DNA of 64,000 bases from DASSUW01 sp963844205 (GTDB lineage: Bacteria; Actinomycetota; Thermoleophilia; Solirubrobacterales; Solirubrobacteraceae). Below are positions 24,411 to 33,308 of the stretch, piece after piece (within the stretch, counting starts at the first letter, position 1; each line of letters begins with the position of its first letter). The translations under genes and the position numbers were made by a program. A model generated the notes under the pieces. That model was not told where the DNA came from. It saw nothing but the letters and a program-made list of their open reading frames with translations, and did no database searches. The DNA lies in NCBI GenBank assembly GCA_963844205.1, contig CAWJNK010000014.1, forward strand, positions 682,001 through 746,000. Direction: 5' to 3'.

Positions 24411-24483
24411 TACCGGCGGTAGTAAGGGGGTCTGACCCCTTTGTTACCGGTGGTAGGTTACTGACGGTAGGTTACCCTGGGTA
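24411..24483. promoter_or_regulatory. Array of four TACC-N3-GGTA operators
   Basis: Four 11-base palindromes lie between the divergent membrane protein and TetR genes: TACCGGCGGTA (24411), TACCGGTGGTA (24445), TACTGACGGTA (24459) and TACCCTGGGTA (24473). The last three are exactly 14 bases apart. A short AAGGGG/CCCCTT palindrome sits between the first two. The layout is that of an autoregulated TetR control region acting on both genes. Confidence 0.75.
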
Positions 24484-24498
24484 GACTCTCAGAAACAG

Positions 24499-25221
24499 AT
24501 GCGTGGCGTGCCGCACATCCCCATACCCCCGGGCCACGACCTCGCGGGCCCCGCCCCCGATCCGCCTGGCACGACGTACCCGCGCGGGCGGACCCCTCGT
24601 GCCGTGCGGGAGGCGCAGATGGTGGCCGCGGCGGAGCGGCTGTTCTCGGAGCGCGGCTACCACGGCGTCTCGATGGACGCGATCGCGGCCGCGTCGGGGA
24701 TCTCGAAGCCGATGCTGTACGACTACTTCGGCTCCAAGGAGGGGCTGCTGCTCGCGTGCGTCGAGCGCGCCCGCGGGCGGCTGTTCGAGGAGATCGCGGT
24801 GGCGGTGCGCGGCGCGGACGAGCCCGAGCGGGCGCTACGGGCGGGCATCGAGGCGTTCCTCACCTTCGCCGACCAGCAGCGGGCGACGTGGGTCGTGCTC
24901 TTCGGCGAGGGCGGCCGGTTCGGCGAGGCGGCGGGCGCGATCCGGGCCGAGCAGTCCGGTCTCATCGCCCAGCTCCTGCGCGAGCTGCCCGGCTGGACCG
25001 CGGAGCCCGACGCCGAGCAGCTCGACGCCATCGCGCACGCGTTCGTCGGCGCCGCGGAGGCGATCGCCTTCTGGGCGGTCGCGCACCCCGAGATCCCGCT
25101 CGAGCGGGTCGCCGATCACCTCATGGCGGTGCTGTGGCCGGTCGTCCGCGAGCTGCCGAACGGCGCGAGGAGTGGCACCAGCGGTCGCAGCGGCATCGCC
25201 AGCACGACGGTGTCCTCGTAG
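24499..25221 (+). CDS. TetR-family transcription regulator
   Basis: A 240-residue regulator. After a ~35-residue proline-rich leader comes the TetR helix-turn-helix ('AAERLFSERGYHGVSMDAIA', 'ISKPMLYDYFGSKEGLL', about residues 42-90). The C-terminal ligand domain covers about 95-220. ATG 24499 is used; a shorter start would remove the leader without loss of domain. The C-terminal ~20 residues are low-complexity. It diverges from the membrane protein gene across the operator array and probably represses both. Confidence 0.9.
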   Translation: MRGVPHIPIPPGHDLAGPAPDPPGTTYPRGRTPRAVREAQMVAAAERLFSERGYHGVSMDAIAAASGISKPMLYDYFGSKEGLLLACVERARGRLFEEIAVAVRGADEPERALRAGIEAFLTFADQQRATWVVLFGEGGRFGEAAGAIRAEQSGLIAQLLRELPGWTAEPDAEQLDAIAHAFVGAAEAIAFWAVAHPEIPLERVADHLMAVLWPVVRELPNGARSGTSGRSGIASTTVSS

Positions 25222-25265
25222 CGCTGCGCCACCGCCGCGGCGAGCGGTGGGCCGGCGGGGGCCGC

Positions 25266-26810
25266 TTAGAGCAGCCCCAGCGCCAGCGCGATCACGATCA
25301 GCGCCATCCAGATGAACAGCGCGAGGACGATCCGGACCCCGAGCGCCTTTAGAACAGCGCCTTCCCCTCGTCGTACACCAGCAGCACCGAGAACACCCCG
25401 AAGAACAGCACCGAGAACGCCAGCACGGCGAGCCTGTACGCCGCTGATCTTGATCTGCCTCGGCAGCGCTCGCCGATTGAGCTGGATCAGCAGGATCGAG
25501 TAGATGAACATCATCACGCCGGCGATCGACGACGAGATGACGAGCAGCAGCAGCGGCTGCTCGAGCCCGCTCAGCAGCACGATGCAGCCGAAGACGATCA
25601 TGGTCCACACGGCGGTGAAGTAGATCTTGCTCTCCGACCAGAACGTGCTGTCCCGCATCGCGCTCACCTTCAGCTGATCGGCGATCAGGCGCGACGTGTA
25701 GTCGAGGATCCCGAGGTTGGTCGAGAACAGGCAGATGGCGCCGCAGATCCAGAACCCGGTTCCGAACCACGGGGCGATCGTGCCCTTCAGCGCGTTGCCC
25801 TCGGCCTCGATGAAGGCGAACTCCTCGCCGAGGTCGGCGCCGACGCCGACGGTCGAGTAGGTCAGCACCGACAGCACGATCAGCGACGTCACGCCGATCA
25901 GGAAGAAGGTGATGAACTGCTCCTTGTTGGCGACGCTCCACCAGCCGCGCCAGCGGCGCATGTTCTCGTCGTTCACCGTAAACGTGTAGCCGAACGGCGC
26001 CTCCGCCTCCTCTTCGCCGGTAATCGGCGAGACGATGTGCGGGATCCTCTCGCCCATGCCCATGTTCTTGTCGCGGATGTAGTTGCTCTGCACGAGGTTG
26101 TTGGCCCCGCCCGCGCCCGCAAAGGCAAGGGCGCCGAGCAGCAGCGCGATGGTCAGGTCCCCGCCGACGGGGATCTCCGGCTCGGTGAAGCTCGTCGCGA
26201 AGTCGCCCCACGAGCCAGCGTCGGTCGCCAGCACCACGGCGATCACGACGAACGCCATGATCAAGAAGACCATGACCCCCATCGCCTTCTCGACGGTCTG
26301 ATACACGACGGGAGAGGCGGTCAGCGCCAGGCCGATGGAGATCAATGCGAGCACGGTGATCGTCACCACGTCGCCGCCCCCGACGGCGAAGGTCAACGTC
26401 GTCGCCGCGCCAGTCGCCCAGCCGGGCCAGAAGTTCTGACACAGCGCGAACACGATGAACAGCACGCCCCACGGCTTCCACAGCCGCGAGAATCCGGTGA
26501 GCGCGGTCTCGCCGGTAGCGAGCGTGTAGCGCTCCACCTCCATGTTGATGAAGAACTGGACCAGGAAGCCGACGACGGCCGCCCACATGAACACCAGCCC
26601 CACCTGGGACGTGATGTACGGCCACAGGACGAACTCGCCCGAGCCGATGGCCGTGGCCAGGATGATGACGCTGGCCCCGACGACTTTCCTGAACGGCACC
26701 GGCTCCGGCAGATCCCGCGTCTCGACCGCGGGCAAGTACCGACTCGGTAGCTCGAAGCCCTGTGGCTCCGGTGGCCGTGTCCTGTCTGGCGTGATCGTCG
26801 CCATGCGCAC
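25266..26810 (-). CDS. Nramp-like transporter (divergent)
   Basis: A 514-residue membrane protein with about 11-12 TM segments in the LeuT/Nramp fold order. TM1 reads 'ILATAIGSGEFVLWPYI' where true Nramp has DPGN. TM6 ('LAFAGAGGANNLVQSNYIRD') lacks MPH, so metal transport is doubtful. Between 25352 and 25441 the used frame becomes Arg/Gly-rich, whereas the next frame gives a clean TM helix ('YRLAVLAFSVLFFGVFSVLL') before a stop at 25349. This suggests an indel near 25442. The last 28 residues are again a plausible TM in the original frame. Confidence 0.72.
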   Translation of the reverse strand: MRMATITPDRTRPPEPQGFELPSRYLPAVETRDLPEPVPFRKVVGASVIILATAIGSGEFVLWPYITSQVGLVFMWAAVVGFLVQFFINMEVERYTLATGETALTGFSRLWKPWGVLFIVFALCQNFWPGWATGAATTLTFAVGGGDVVTITVLALISIGLALTASPVVYQTVEKAMGVMVFLIMAFVVIAVVLATDAGSWGDFATSFTEPEIPVGGDLTIALLLGALAFAGAGGANNLVQSNYIRDKNMGMGERIPHIVSPITGEEEAEAPFGYTFTVNDENMRRWRGWWSVANKEQFITFFLIGVTSLIVLSVLTYSTVGVGADLGEEFAFIEAEGNALKGTIAPWFGTGFWICGAICLFSTNLGILDYTSRLIADQLKVSAMRDSTFWSESKIYFTAVWTMIVFGCIVLLSGLEQPLLLLVISSSIAGVMMFIYSILLIQLNRRALPRQIKISGVQARRAGVLGAVLRGVLGAAGVRRGEGAVLKALGVRIVLALFIWMALIVIALALGLL

Positions 26811-26859
26811 CCCCTGAAAGGTCGCCTCCCAGAAACGGCCTTTCCCGTGACGAAACGCA

Positions 26860-27864
26860 CTAAACCTGGCGAACGCGGCGAGCGCCCTCGACCAGGTTCT
26901 CCAGCTTGCGCCGGGCGGCCCAGCGGGCGGTCTGGGAGAGGCCGCAGTCGGGCGAGACCGAGAGCCGGTCCGGCGGCACGAACCGCAGGCACGCGCGCAC
27001 CCGCTCCTCGACGTCCTCAGGCGACTCGATGTAGTACGACTTGACGTCGATCACCCCCACGCCGACGTCCTTGCCCGCCGCGACGACCTGCTCGATCACC
27101 TCGAGCTCGGCGAACTCGCGCGAGGCCATCTCGACGTGCAGCTCGTCGGCGTGCATCTCGAGGAACGCGGGGAACATCGGCGCGTAGCGGCGGCGGCCCA
27201 CGGCGCGGCCCTTGAAGTTGCCGAAGCACAGGTGGGTCCCGACACGGCAGCGCCCTCGCACGTCCGCCACGGTGCGGTTGAACACGTCGACCATCCGCGC
27301 CGTGTCCTCCCGCCACGCGTAGCACGACATCGAGGGCTCGTCCAGCGTGATCCGCTCGCAGCCCGCGTCCACCAGCCGCGAGAGCTCGGACCCCACGATC
27401 GGGATCAGCATCTCCGTGACCTCCCAGCGGTCGGGATGCTCGATCCGCCCGGCCAGCGTGTACGGCCCCGGCACGCTCGCCTTCAGCGCCTGACCGGCCG
27501 GCGCCAGCGAGCGCAGCCGCTCGAACTCCTCGACCGCCCCCAGCCCGCGCGGCGCGCGCAACTCTCCCAGCAGCGCGTGCTTGCCGCGCTGGTCGTGCGC
27601 GGGCGGGCCCCAGCGCCGCCGCGGCGCCGACTCTAGCTCCAGCCCTTCCAGGTACGCGTAGAAGGAGAGGTTGAAGTCGAACCGCCCCTGCTCGCCGTCG
27701 CTGATCACGTCCAGCCCCGCGCGGACCTGGTCCATGACCGCGACCAGCGTCGCGTCCCGTGCCGCCTCCTCGAGGTCGTCCGGGCCCATCTCGCCCGTGT
27801 GCGAGGAGGCGAGCTCGAGCCACCCCGGGAAGGGGTACGACCCGATGACGGTGGTCTCGATCAC
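26860..27864 (-). CDS. MetE-like (cobalamin-independent methionine synthase fold) protein
   Basis: A 334-residue protein matching only the catalytic C-terminal half of MetE. The zinc site is visible: His and Cys in 'VGTHLCFGNFKG', Glu in 'LHVEMAS', and Cys in 'VSPDCGLSQTARWAAR'. It starts 'IETTVIGSYPFPGW', a hallmark of this barrel. GTG 27864 overlaps the stop of the upstream permease, making it the last gene of the ABC sugar importer operon. It may transfer an alkyl group to or from a thiol; true methionine synthesis is uncertain. Confidence 0.82.
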   Translation of the reverse strand: MIETTVIGSYPFPGWLELASSHTGEMGPDDLEEAARDATLVAVMDQVRAGLDVISDGEQGRFDFNLSFYAYLEGLELESAPRRRWGPPAHDQRGKHALLGELRAPRGLGAVEEFERLRSLAPAGQALKASVPGPYTLAGRIEHPDRWEVTEMLIPIVGSELSRLVDAGCERITLDEPSMSCYAWREDTARMVDVFNRTVADVRGRCRVGTHLCFGNFKGRAVGRRRYAPMFPAFLEMHADELHVEMASREFAELEVIEQVVAAGKDVGVGVIDVKSYYIESPEDVEERVRACLRFVPPDRLSVSPDCGLSQTARWAARRKLENLVEGARRVRQV

Positions 27865-28862
27865 ACTCGCTTCGTCGACGTCGCGTACAGCCACGCCAGC
27901 AGCAGGATGATCGTGCCGTACAGGATCTGCTTGAACGCCTGCGACGCGTCGAGCAGCGTCAGCAACGAGTCGAGCACCACGAGGATGATCGCGCCGAGGA
28001 TCGTGCCCGAGTAGCCACCGACGCCGCCGAAGATCGACGTGCCGCCGATCACCACCGCCGCCACCGACGGCAGGAGGTACGGCGAGACGAGCTGGAGGTC
28101 GGCCGCGTTGATGACGCCGACGTAGAGCACGCCGCCGATCGCGGCCAGGATCGAGCAGAGCACGTAGACGATGAGCAGCACCTGCCAGATCCGCACGCCG
28201 GCGAGCCGGCAAGCGAGCGGGTTGTCGCCCACCGCGTAGAGCATGCGCCCGTAGCCCGAGTAGCGCAGCCCGAGCAGGATCAGCGCGGCAACGGGGGCCC
28301 ACAGGAACAGCGACTTCGGGATCGCGTCGCCGATCACCGTGCCGACAGCGAGCTCGCGGACAAAGCTCGGCACGAGCGGAACGCCGGTCACGAACGACTG
28401 CGCGGACACCGTCAGGTAGCCGCTGACGATGCTCGCCATGCCGAGCGTCATGATCAGCGGGTTGACGCGGAAGATGCCGACGCCGACGCCGTTGACGAAC
28501 CCGACCACGAGGCCGACGAGGACCGCGATCGCCAGCGCCGTGCCGGTCCCGCGCGACGCCTGCCCGGCCATGATGTACGCCGCTGCCGTGGCGGTCGCGG
28601 CCACCGACAGGTCGATGCCCGCCGTCAGCATCACCAGCGTCTGCCCCGCCGCGAGGAACGCGAGCGGCGCCGAGAACTGCAGGATCGTGCCGACGCGCGC
28701 CTCGGACAGGTAGCCGGGCGACGTGACCTCGCACGCGATCAGCAGCAGCACGAGGATCACCGACAGCATGATCAGCGGGCGGTCGATCAGGTACTCGCCG
28801 GCGGCGCGCACCCGTCCCGGCCGCGGCTCGAGGTCTTCCTGGGTGGCGGCTGCGGTGCTCAT
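27861..28862 (-). CDS. ABC sugar transporter permease (RbsC-like)
   Basis: A 333-residue permease with about ten TM segments. The BPD_transp_2 family features are visible: 'AGIDLSVAATATAAAYIMAG' and 'YAVGDNPLACRLAGVRIWQV', plus the 'GGTSIFGGVGGYSGTILGA' loop. ATG 28862 overlaps the stop of the sister permease (ATGA). The 3' end overlaps the MetE-like gene. The two different permeases probably form a heterodimeric channel. Confidence 0.9.
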   Translation of the reverse strand: MSTAAATQEDLEPRPGRVRAAGEYLIDRPLIMLSVILVLLLIACEVTSPGYLSEARVGTILQFSAPLAFLAAGQTLVMLTAGIDLSVAATATAAAYIMAGQASRGTGTALAIAVLVGLVVGFVNGVGVGIFRVNPLIMTLGMASIVSGYLTVSAQSFVTGVPLVPSFVRELAVGTVIGDAIPKSLFLWAPVAALILLGLRYSGYGRMLYAVGDNPLACRLAGVRIWQVLLIVYVLCSILAAIGGVLYVGVINAADLQLVSPYLLPSVAAVVIGGTSIFGGVGGYSGTILGAIILVVLDSLLTLLDASQAFKQILYGTIILLLAWLYATSTKRV

Positions 28863-29866
28863 CGCTTCTCCCTCAGCAGCAGCAGGCCGCCGAGCATGAC
28901 GACGATCACGATCAGCGCACCCTGGATGACCTGGCCGTAGTTCGGGTCGATGCCCTGGAAGACCATGATCGACGGCACCAGGATGAGGCAGAACGCGGCC
29001 GCCACCGGCCCGACCACGCCGCCCTTGCCGCCGGCAAGGCTCACGCCCCCGAGCACGATCGCGGCGACCGAGTTCAGCGTGATGAACGTGCCTGCATACG
29101 GGGTGCCGATGCCGGTCGTCGCCGTCGCGGCGAGCCCGCCCATCGCGGCGAAGAAGCCGCCGATCGCGTAGGCGAGCACGCGCGTGGTCGCGACGTTCAC
29201 GCCAGACAGGTACGCGCGGTCGCGGTTCGAGCCGATCGCGTAGATCGCGAAGCCCGGCCGCCGCCAGCGGATCGGCAGCCACACCAGCGCCAGCACGAGC
29301 GCGATGATCACCGCCCCCGCGGGGATCCACTCGATGAAGAACACGCCGGTGCCGAGCGCCTGGAACTCGGCCGGCGAGCCGCCGCCGGGCGTGCGCATGA
29401 TCAGCAGCGCGACGCCGCCCCAGACGAACGACATCGCGAGCGTGACGACGATATCCGGCACCCCGGTGAGCACGACCAGCCCGCCGTTGATGGCGCCCAG
29501 CAGCACGCCGACCCCCATCAGCCCGACGGCGATGAGCAGCGACATCGCGAAGCTCTCGTTCTCCATCAGCGACGCCGCGAGCACGTTGATGACGGCGACC
29601 ATGACGCCGAGCGAGAGGTCGATGCCGCCGGAGATGACGATCACGGCCTGTGCCATCGCGGCGAACGCGAGCGGCAGGCCGCCGATGACAATCGTCTTGA
29701 GGTCGAACGACGTGAACGCGACCGGCGCGAGTGCCCAGATGTAGGCGATGATCAGCAGCAGGAGGAGGACGTAGACGCCGATCGTCCAGCCGTGCCGGCT
29801 CGCGATGCGGCGCGCGTCGAACCCGCGGCGGCCGGTCCGCCCGGTTGCGTCCTCGACCGTCGTCAT
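28859..29866 (-). CDS. ABC sugar transporter permease (RbsC-like)
   Basis: A 335-residue permease of the same family: 'VISGGIDLSLGVMVAVINVL', 'AIGSNRDRAYLSGVNVATTR' and 'LGGVSLAGGKGGVVGPVAAA'. It has about nine or ten TM segments. ATG 29866 overlaps the stop of the ATPase gene. The N-terminal ~25 residues are polar and cytoplasmic. Confidence 0.9.
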   Translation of the reverse strand: MTTVEDATGRTGRRGFDARRIASRHGWTIGVYVLLLLLIIAYIWALAPVAFTSFDLKTIVIGGLPLAFAAMAQAVIVISGGIDLSLGVMVAVINVLAASLMENESFAMSLLIAVGLMGVGVLLGAINGGLVVLTGVPDIVVTLAMSFVWGGVALLIMRTPGGGSPAEFQALGTGVFFIEWIPAGAVIIALVLALVWLPIRWRRPGFAIYAIGSNRDRAYLSGVNVATTRVLAYAIGGFFAAMGGLAATATTGIGTPYAGTFITLNSVAAIVLGGVSLAGGKGGVVGPVAAAFCLILVPSIMVFQGIDPNYGQVIQGALIVIVVMLGGLLLLREKR

Positions 29867-31365
29867 GCCGCCGCCGCCTCCGTCTTGAGCCCGTGCGCGG
29901 CCTTCAGCAGCGCCGGCTCGTCCGCGTCCGCGGCGGGCATCTCGGCCGTCACGTTGCCGCGGTAGACCACGATCGTCCGGTCACAGACGAGCTGGATCTC
30001 GGGGAGCTCGGACGTGAACAGGAGCACCGCGGCGCCCGCCTCGGCGAGCTCGCGCAGGAGCGCGTAGATCTGCCGCTTGGTACCGACGTCGATCCCGCGC
30101 GTGGGGTCGAAGCACAGCATGGTGGTGAACCCGGCGGCCAGCCAGCGGGCGATCGTGAGCTTCTGCTGGTTGCCGCCGGATAGGCGGCGCGCCTGCCGCT
30201 GCGCGCGGGTGTCGATCGACAGGCTCTCGATCGCGCTCTCGACCCGGCTCCGCTCGTCGGCCCGGTTGATCGGGCCCCACTTCGAGATGCGGTTATAGAG
30301 CGGCGCGGCGATGTTCTCGCGGATCGGGCGCTGCGGGAGCAGCGCGAGCATGCGGTCGGCGGGCACGAGGACGACGCCGGTGCGGATCGCGTCGTACGGG
30401 TGGCGAGGGCTGAACGACTCGCCGCGCACCAACATCTCGCCGCTCGGCGGCTTGCGCTCGCCGGCGAGGTAGTCGAACAGTCGATCCTGGCCCTGGCCCT
30501 CGAGCGCGGCGACGCCGAGGATCTCGCCGGCGCGCACCTCGAACGAGACGCCGTCGGGGTCGTCGCCCACCACGAGGTTGCGGACCTCGAGCTGCGTCTC
30601 CCCGACCTTCGCCTCGACCTCGAGGGCAGGCGTCTCCGCCTCGCCGACGAGGGACTCGATCTCCTCGGCGAGCTTGGTGCGCGACTCGCCCAGCATCAGC
30701 TCGACGATCTTCTCCTCCTCGCCCGGCTTGGGCACGAGCGTGCCGACCGTGCGGCCGTCGCGCAGCACGCTGGCGCGGTCGCACAGCGCGCTCACCTCGG
30801 CGAGGCGGTGGGAGATGAACAGCACCGACCGGCCGCGATCGCGCCACTCGCGCATGACGGCGAAGACCTTCTCGGCGAGGTCCGACGGCAGCGCCGCGGT
30901 GATCTCGTCGAGCATGAGCAACTCCGGGTCGCGCGCCAGGGCGCGCGCGAGGTCGAGCATGCGGAGCGTCGGGAGCGGTAGGTCGCCGGTCATCTCGGTG
31001 AGGTCGACCTTGAGCTCCATGCGGTCCAGCCACTCGCGCACGCCCGCGATCGGCGTGCGCGTGAGGCGCATGTTCTGCGCCACGGTGAGGTCCGGCAGCA
31101 GCGCCGGATCCTGGAAGACGGGGGCGAAGCCGACCTTGCGGGCGCCCTCGGGCGACCCGATGCGCACGGCCTTGCCGTTGACCTCGATCGTCCCCGCGTC
31201 GTGCCGGATGACGCCGGTGAGGATCTTCACGAGCGTGCTCTTGCCGGCGCCGTTGGCACCGAGCAGCGCGTGGACCTCGCCCGGCTCGACGACGAGCTCG
31301 GCCGACTTGAGCGCCACGACTGGGCCGTAGCGCTTCGCGACGTTTCTGACTTCGAGGAGAGACAT
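29863..31365 (-). CDS. ABC sugar transporter ATPase, double-domain (RbsA/MglA-like)
   Basis: A 500-residue ATPase with two nucleotide-binding domains. The first has Walker A 'GANGAGKST' (about 36-44) and Walker B 'LLMLDEITAAL'. The second has the usual degenerate P-loop ('ALEGQGQDRL') but keeps the signature 'LSGGNQQKLTIARWLA' and 'CFDPTRGIDVGTK'. A ~25-residue charged insert sits between the halves (around residues 220-250). ATG 31365 lies 55 bases after the binding-protein stop. Confidence 0.92.
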   Translation of the reverse strand: MSLLEVRNVAKRYGPVVALKSAELVVEPGEVHALLGANGAGKSTLVKILTGVIRHDAGTIEVNGKAVRIGSPEGARKVGFAPVFQDPALLPDLTVAQNMRLTRTPIAGVREWLDRMELKVDLTEMTGDLPLPTLRMLDLARALARDPELLMLDEITAALPSDLAEKVFAVMREWRDRGRSVLFISHRLAEVSALCDRASVLRDGRTVGTLVPKPGEEEKIVELMLGESRTKLAEEIESLVGEAETPALEVEAKVGETQLEVRNLVVGDDPDGVSFEVRAGEILGVAALEGQGQDRLFDYLAGERKPPSGEMLVRGESFSPRHPYDAIRTGVVLVPADRMLALLPQRPIRENIAAPLYNRISKWGPINRADERSRVESAIESLSIDTRAQRQARRLSGGNQQKLTIARWLAAGFTTMLCFDPTRGIDVGTKRQIYALLRELAEAGAAVLLFTSELPEIQLVCDRTIVVYRGNVTAEMPAADADEPALLKAAHGLKTEAAAA

Positions 31366-31373
31366 GGCGCGAC

Positions 31374-31403
31374 CCGGGCGCGAGCAGCCTACGCTCGCGC
31401 CCG
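31374..31403 (-). terminator. Hairpin between binding-protein and ATPase genes
   Basis: CCGGGCGCGAGC (31374-31385) and GCTCGCGCCCGG (31392-31403) form a perfect 12-bp stem with a 6-base loop. It stands between the stop of the binding protein and the start of the ATPase, on the operon's strand. It probably lets most transcripts end or be protected after the binding protein, giving it excess over the membrane parts. Confidence 0.7.
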
Positions 31404-31420
31404 GTTCGATGCGTCCTGAC

Positions 31421-32482
31421 CTACGGCCCCTGGCAGCCGGTGAGCTGATCCTTGGTGTAGGTCGTGTACGGCTCGATGATCATCTGCGTCGAGTACGTCG
31501 GCGGGAGCTTCGGGTCGTAGAACTCCTCGATGGTGTCCTTCGACGATGCGACGTCCCACACCTCGGGCGTGAGCGTCGTGACCTTCTCCGGGTTCTCGCC
31601 GTTCAGCGCCTGGATGGCGATCGCGGTGCCGACGCCGCCGATCGTGGCGGGGTTGGTGACCGCGGCACCCGGAGCCCCGTCGAGCATCTGCTCGAGGAAC
31701 TTGTTGTTGTCGGTTCCGATGACCGGCACCTTGTCCTGGCCGGCCTTCTTGAGCGCGTCGACGACCACGTAGTCGATGCCCGACGTCCAGATGCCGTCGA
31801 CCTTCGTGTTCGAGTTCAGGATGTCGTTGGCCTGCTTGCCGGCCGGCGCGAACGACCAGTCAGTGAACGTCTCCTTGACGACCTTCATGCCCGGGTTGGC
31901 GTCGATGACCTCCGTGAAGCCCTTGTGGCGGTCGTCGTCGGCGGGCACGCCGCTGATGCCGCGCATCTCGACGATGTTGCCCTTGCCCCCGAGCTCCTTG
32001 GCGAGCCACTCGGCGCCGAGCTTGCCGTAGGCGACCTGGTCGTTGGTGACCACGTACGCCTCTGGCGCGGTGACCGCCTGGTCGACGGCCACGACGACGA
32101 TGCCGCGGGCGTCAGCCTCCTTGATGACCGGGTTGAGCGCCTCACGGTCGGCGGGGTTGATGACGATCGCGTTCGCACCCGAGGAGATCAGGTTGCGGAT
32201 ACCGGCGATCTGCGCGCTGGCGTCGCCGTTGACGTTGTGCACGAGCACCTCATCGACCTGGCCCGACGCGAGCGCCTGGGCCTTGACCGAGCAGATCATC
32301 TCCTCGCGCCAGCCGTTGCCCACCAGGGTGTTGCTGACGCCGATCTTGTAGGTCTTCTTGTCAGACGAGCCGCCGGAGCTGCCGCCCCCGCCGTCGTCGT
32401 CATCGCCGCAGCCTGCGGCGACCAGTGCAAGCACTCCGAATAGGAGCGCGAGAAGCGCGAATGAACGAGCCCGGAGACTCAT
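31421..32482 (-). CDS. Sugar ABC transporter substrate-binding lipoprotein
   Basis: A 353-residue periplasmic-binding-protein type I. The signal 'FALLALLFGVLALVAAGC' ends at a lipobox (VAAGC). An Asp/Gly/Ser linker precedes 'TYKIGVSNTLVGNGWREEM'. Ribose-binding-protein features include 'ANAIVINPADREALNPVI' and 'GIVVVAVDQAV'. Two C-terminal cysteines are possible disulfide partners. ATG 32482 lies 43 bases after the SIS gene stop in the same operon. The ligand is unknown; the neighbours suggest an amino sugar or sugar derivative. Confidence 0.9.
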   Translation of the reverse strand: MSLRARSFALLALLFGVLALVAAGCGDDDDGGGGSSGGSSDKKTYKIGVSNTLVGNGWREEMICSVKAQALASGQVDEVLVHNVNGDASAQIAGIRNLISSGANAIVINPADREALNPVIKEADARGIVVVAVDQAVTAPEAYVVTNDQVAYGKLGAEWLAKELGGKGNIVEMRGISGVPADDDRHKGFTEVIDANPGMKVVKETFTDWSFAPAGKQANDILNSNTKVDGIWTSGIDYVVVDALKKAGQDKVPVIGTDNNKFLEQMLDGAPGAAVTNPATIGGVGTAIAIQALNGENPEKVTTLTPEVWDVASSKDTIEEFYDPKLPPTYSTQMIIEPYTTYTKDQLTGCQGP

Positions 32483-32525
32483 GGGGACGAAGACCCTCCT
32501 CCTGAGATGGGACAGAACGAACAGC

Positions 32526-33308
32526 TCATCGGGCGCCCTCCAGCACCCGTGCCGCGCGGCGGGCGTGCTCCGCGTAGGCCGCGTCGAACAGACGGCGCGA
32601 CTCCTCGGCGCCCACCACCGACGCGCTGGTCAGGACGGGGGGCAGGCTCCCCCGCTCCAGCAGCCGCGCCGCGGTGCGGACCTTCACTTCGTTGGCGAGC
32701 GCCACCGCCGCGATCGTGGAGCCCGGACCCACGGGGGTGTCCAGGCCCTCGAGCTCGACGAGGGCGTCGGCCGGCGGAGTACACAGGTCGAGCACCACGT
32801 CGGCGTGGTCGCGCAGGCGCGACTCCGTCGAATGGGTGCTCTCACCCGCCTCCGTCGCGGCGAGCGAGGTGACGGCGATCACCGCGAGCCCGCGCTCCCG
32901 CGCGCCGCGCGCCACCTCGATCGGCACTGCGCCGAGCCCGGACGCGCTGAAGACCATCATCGCGTCCGGCGGGCGCAGGTCGAAGTTGCGCAGGATGACC
33001 TCGCCGAGGCCCTCCACGCGCTCGATGAACATCGCCTGGCGCTGCCCGTTGGCGCCCACGACCTGCGTGTGGAACGTCATCGACAGCTCGACGATCGGAT
33101 GGAAGCCGGGATAGGAGCCGTAGCGCGGGAACATCTCCTCCACGGCGATCCTGGAGTGGCCGGTTCCGAAGAGGTGGACGAGGCCGCCCGCGCCGATCGC
33201 GTCGGCGCACAGGTCGGCCGCCCGCTCGAGCTCGGCGTCCTGCTCGGCGACGCGGTCGAGCAGCTCGCGCGCGCCGTCGAGGTAGCGGAGGGTGGCGGTG
33301 GGCGTCAT
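32526..33308 (-). CDS. SIS-domain sugar isomerase (UPF0309-like)
   Basis: A 260-residue single SIS-domain protein. Features are 'GLVHLFGTGHSRIAVEEMF', 'MMVFSASGLGAVPIEVARGA' and 'ERGLAVIAVTSLA', the usual phosphosugar-binding loops. Family members act on phosphosugars such as N-acetylhexosamine phosphates. ATG 33308 overlaps the stop of the MocA-type dehydrogenase. With the divergent ROK kinase it suggests uptake, phosphorylation and isomerisation of an amino sugar, which is inference. Confidence 0.85.
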   Translation of the reverse strand: MTPTATLRYLDGARELLDRVAEQDAELERAADLCADAIGAGGLVHLFGTGHSRIAVEEMFPRYGSYPGFHPIVELSMTFHTQVVGANGQRQAMFIERVEGLGEVILRNFDLRPPDAMMVFSASGLGAVPIEVARGARERGLAVIAVTSLAATEAGESTHSTESRLRDHADVVLDLCTPPADALVELEGLDTPVGPGSTIAAVALANEVKVRTAARLLERGSLPPVLTSASVVGAEESRRLFDAAYAEHARRAARVLEGAR

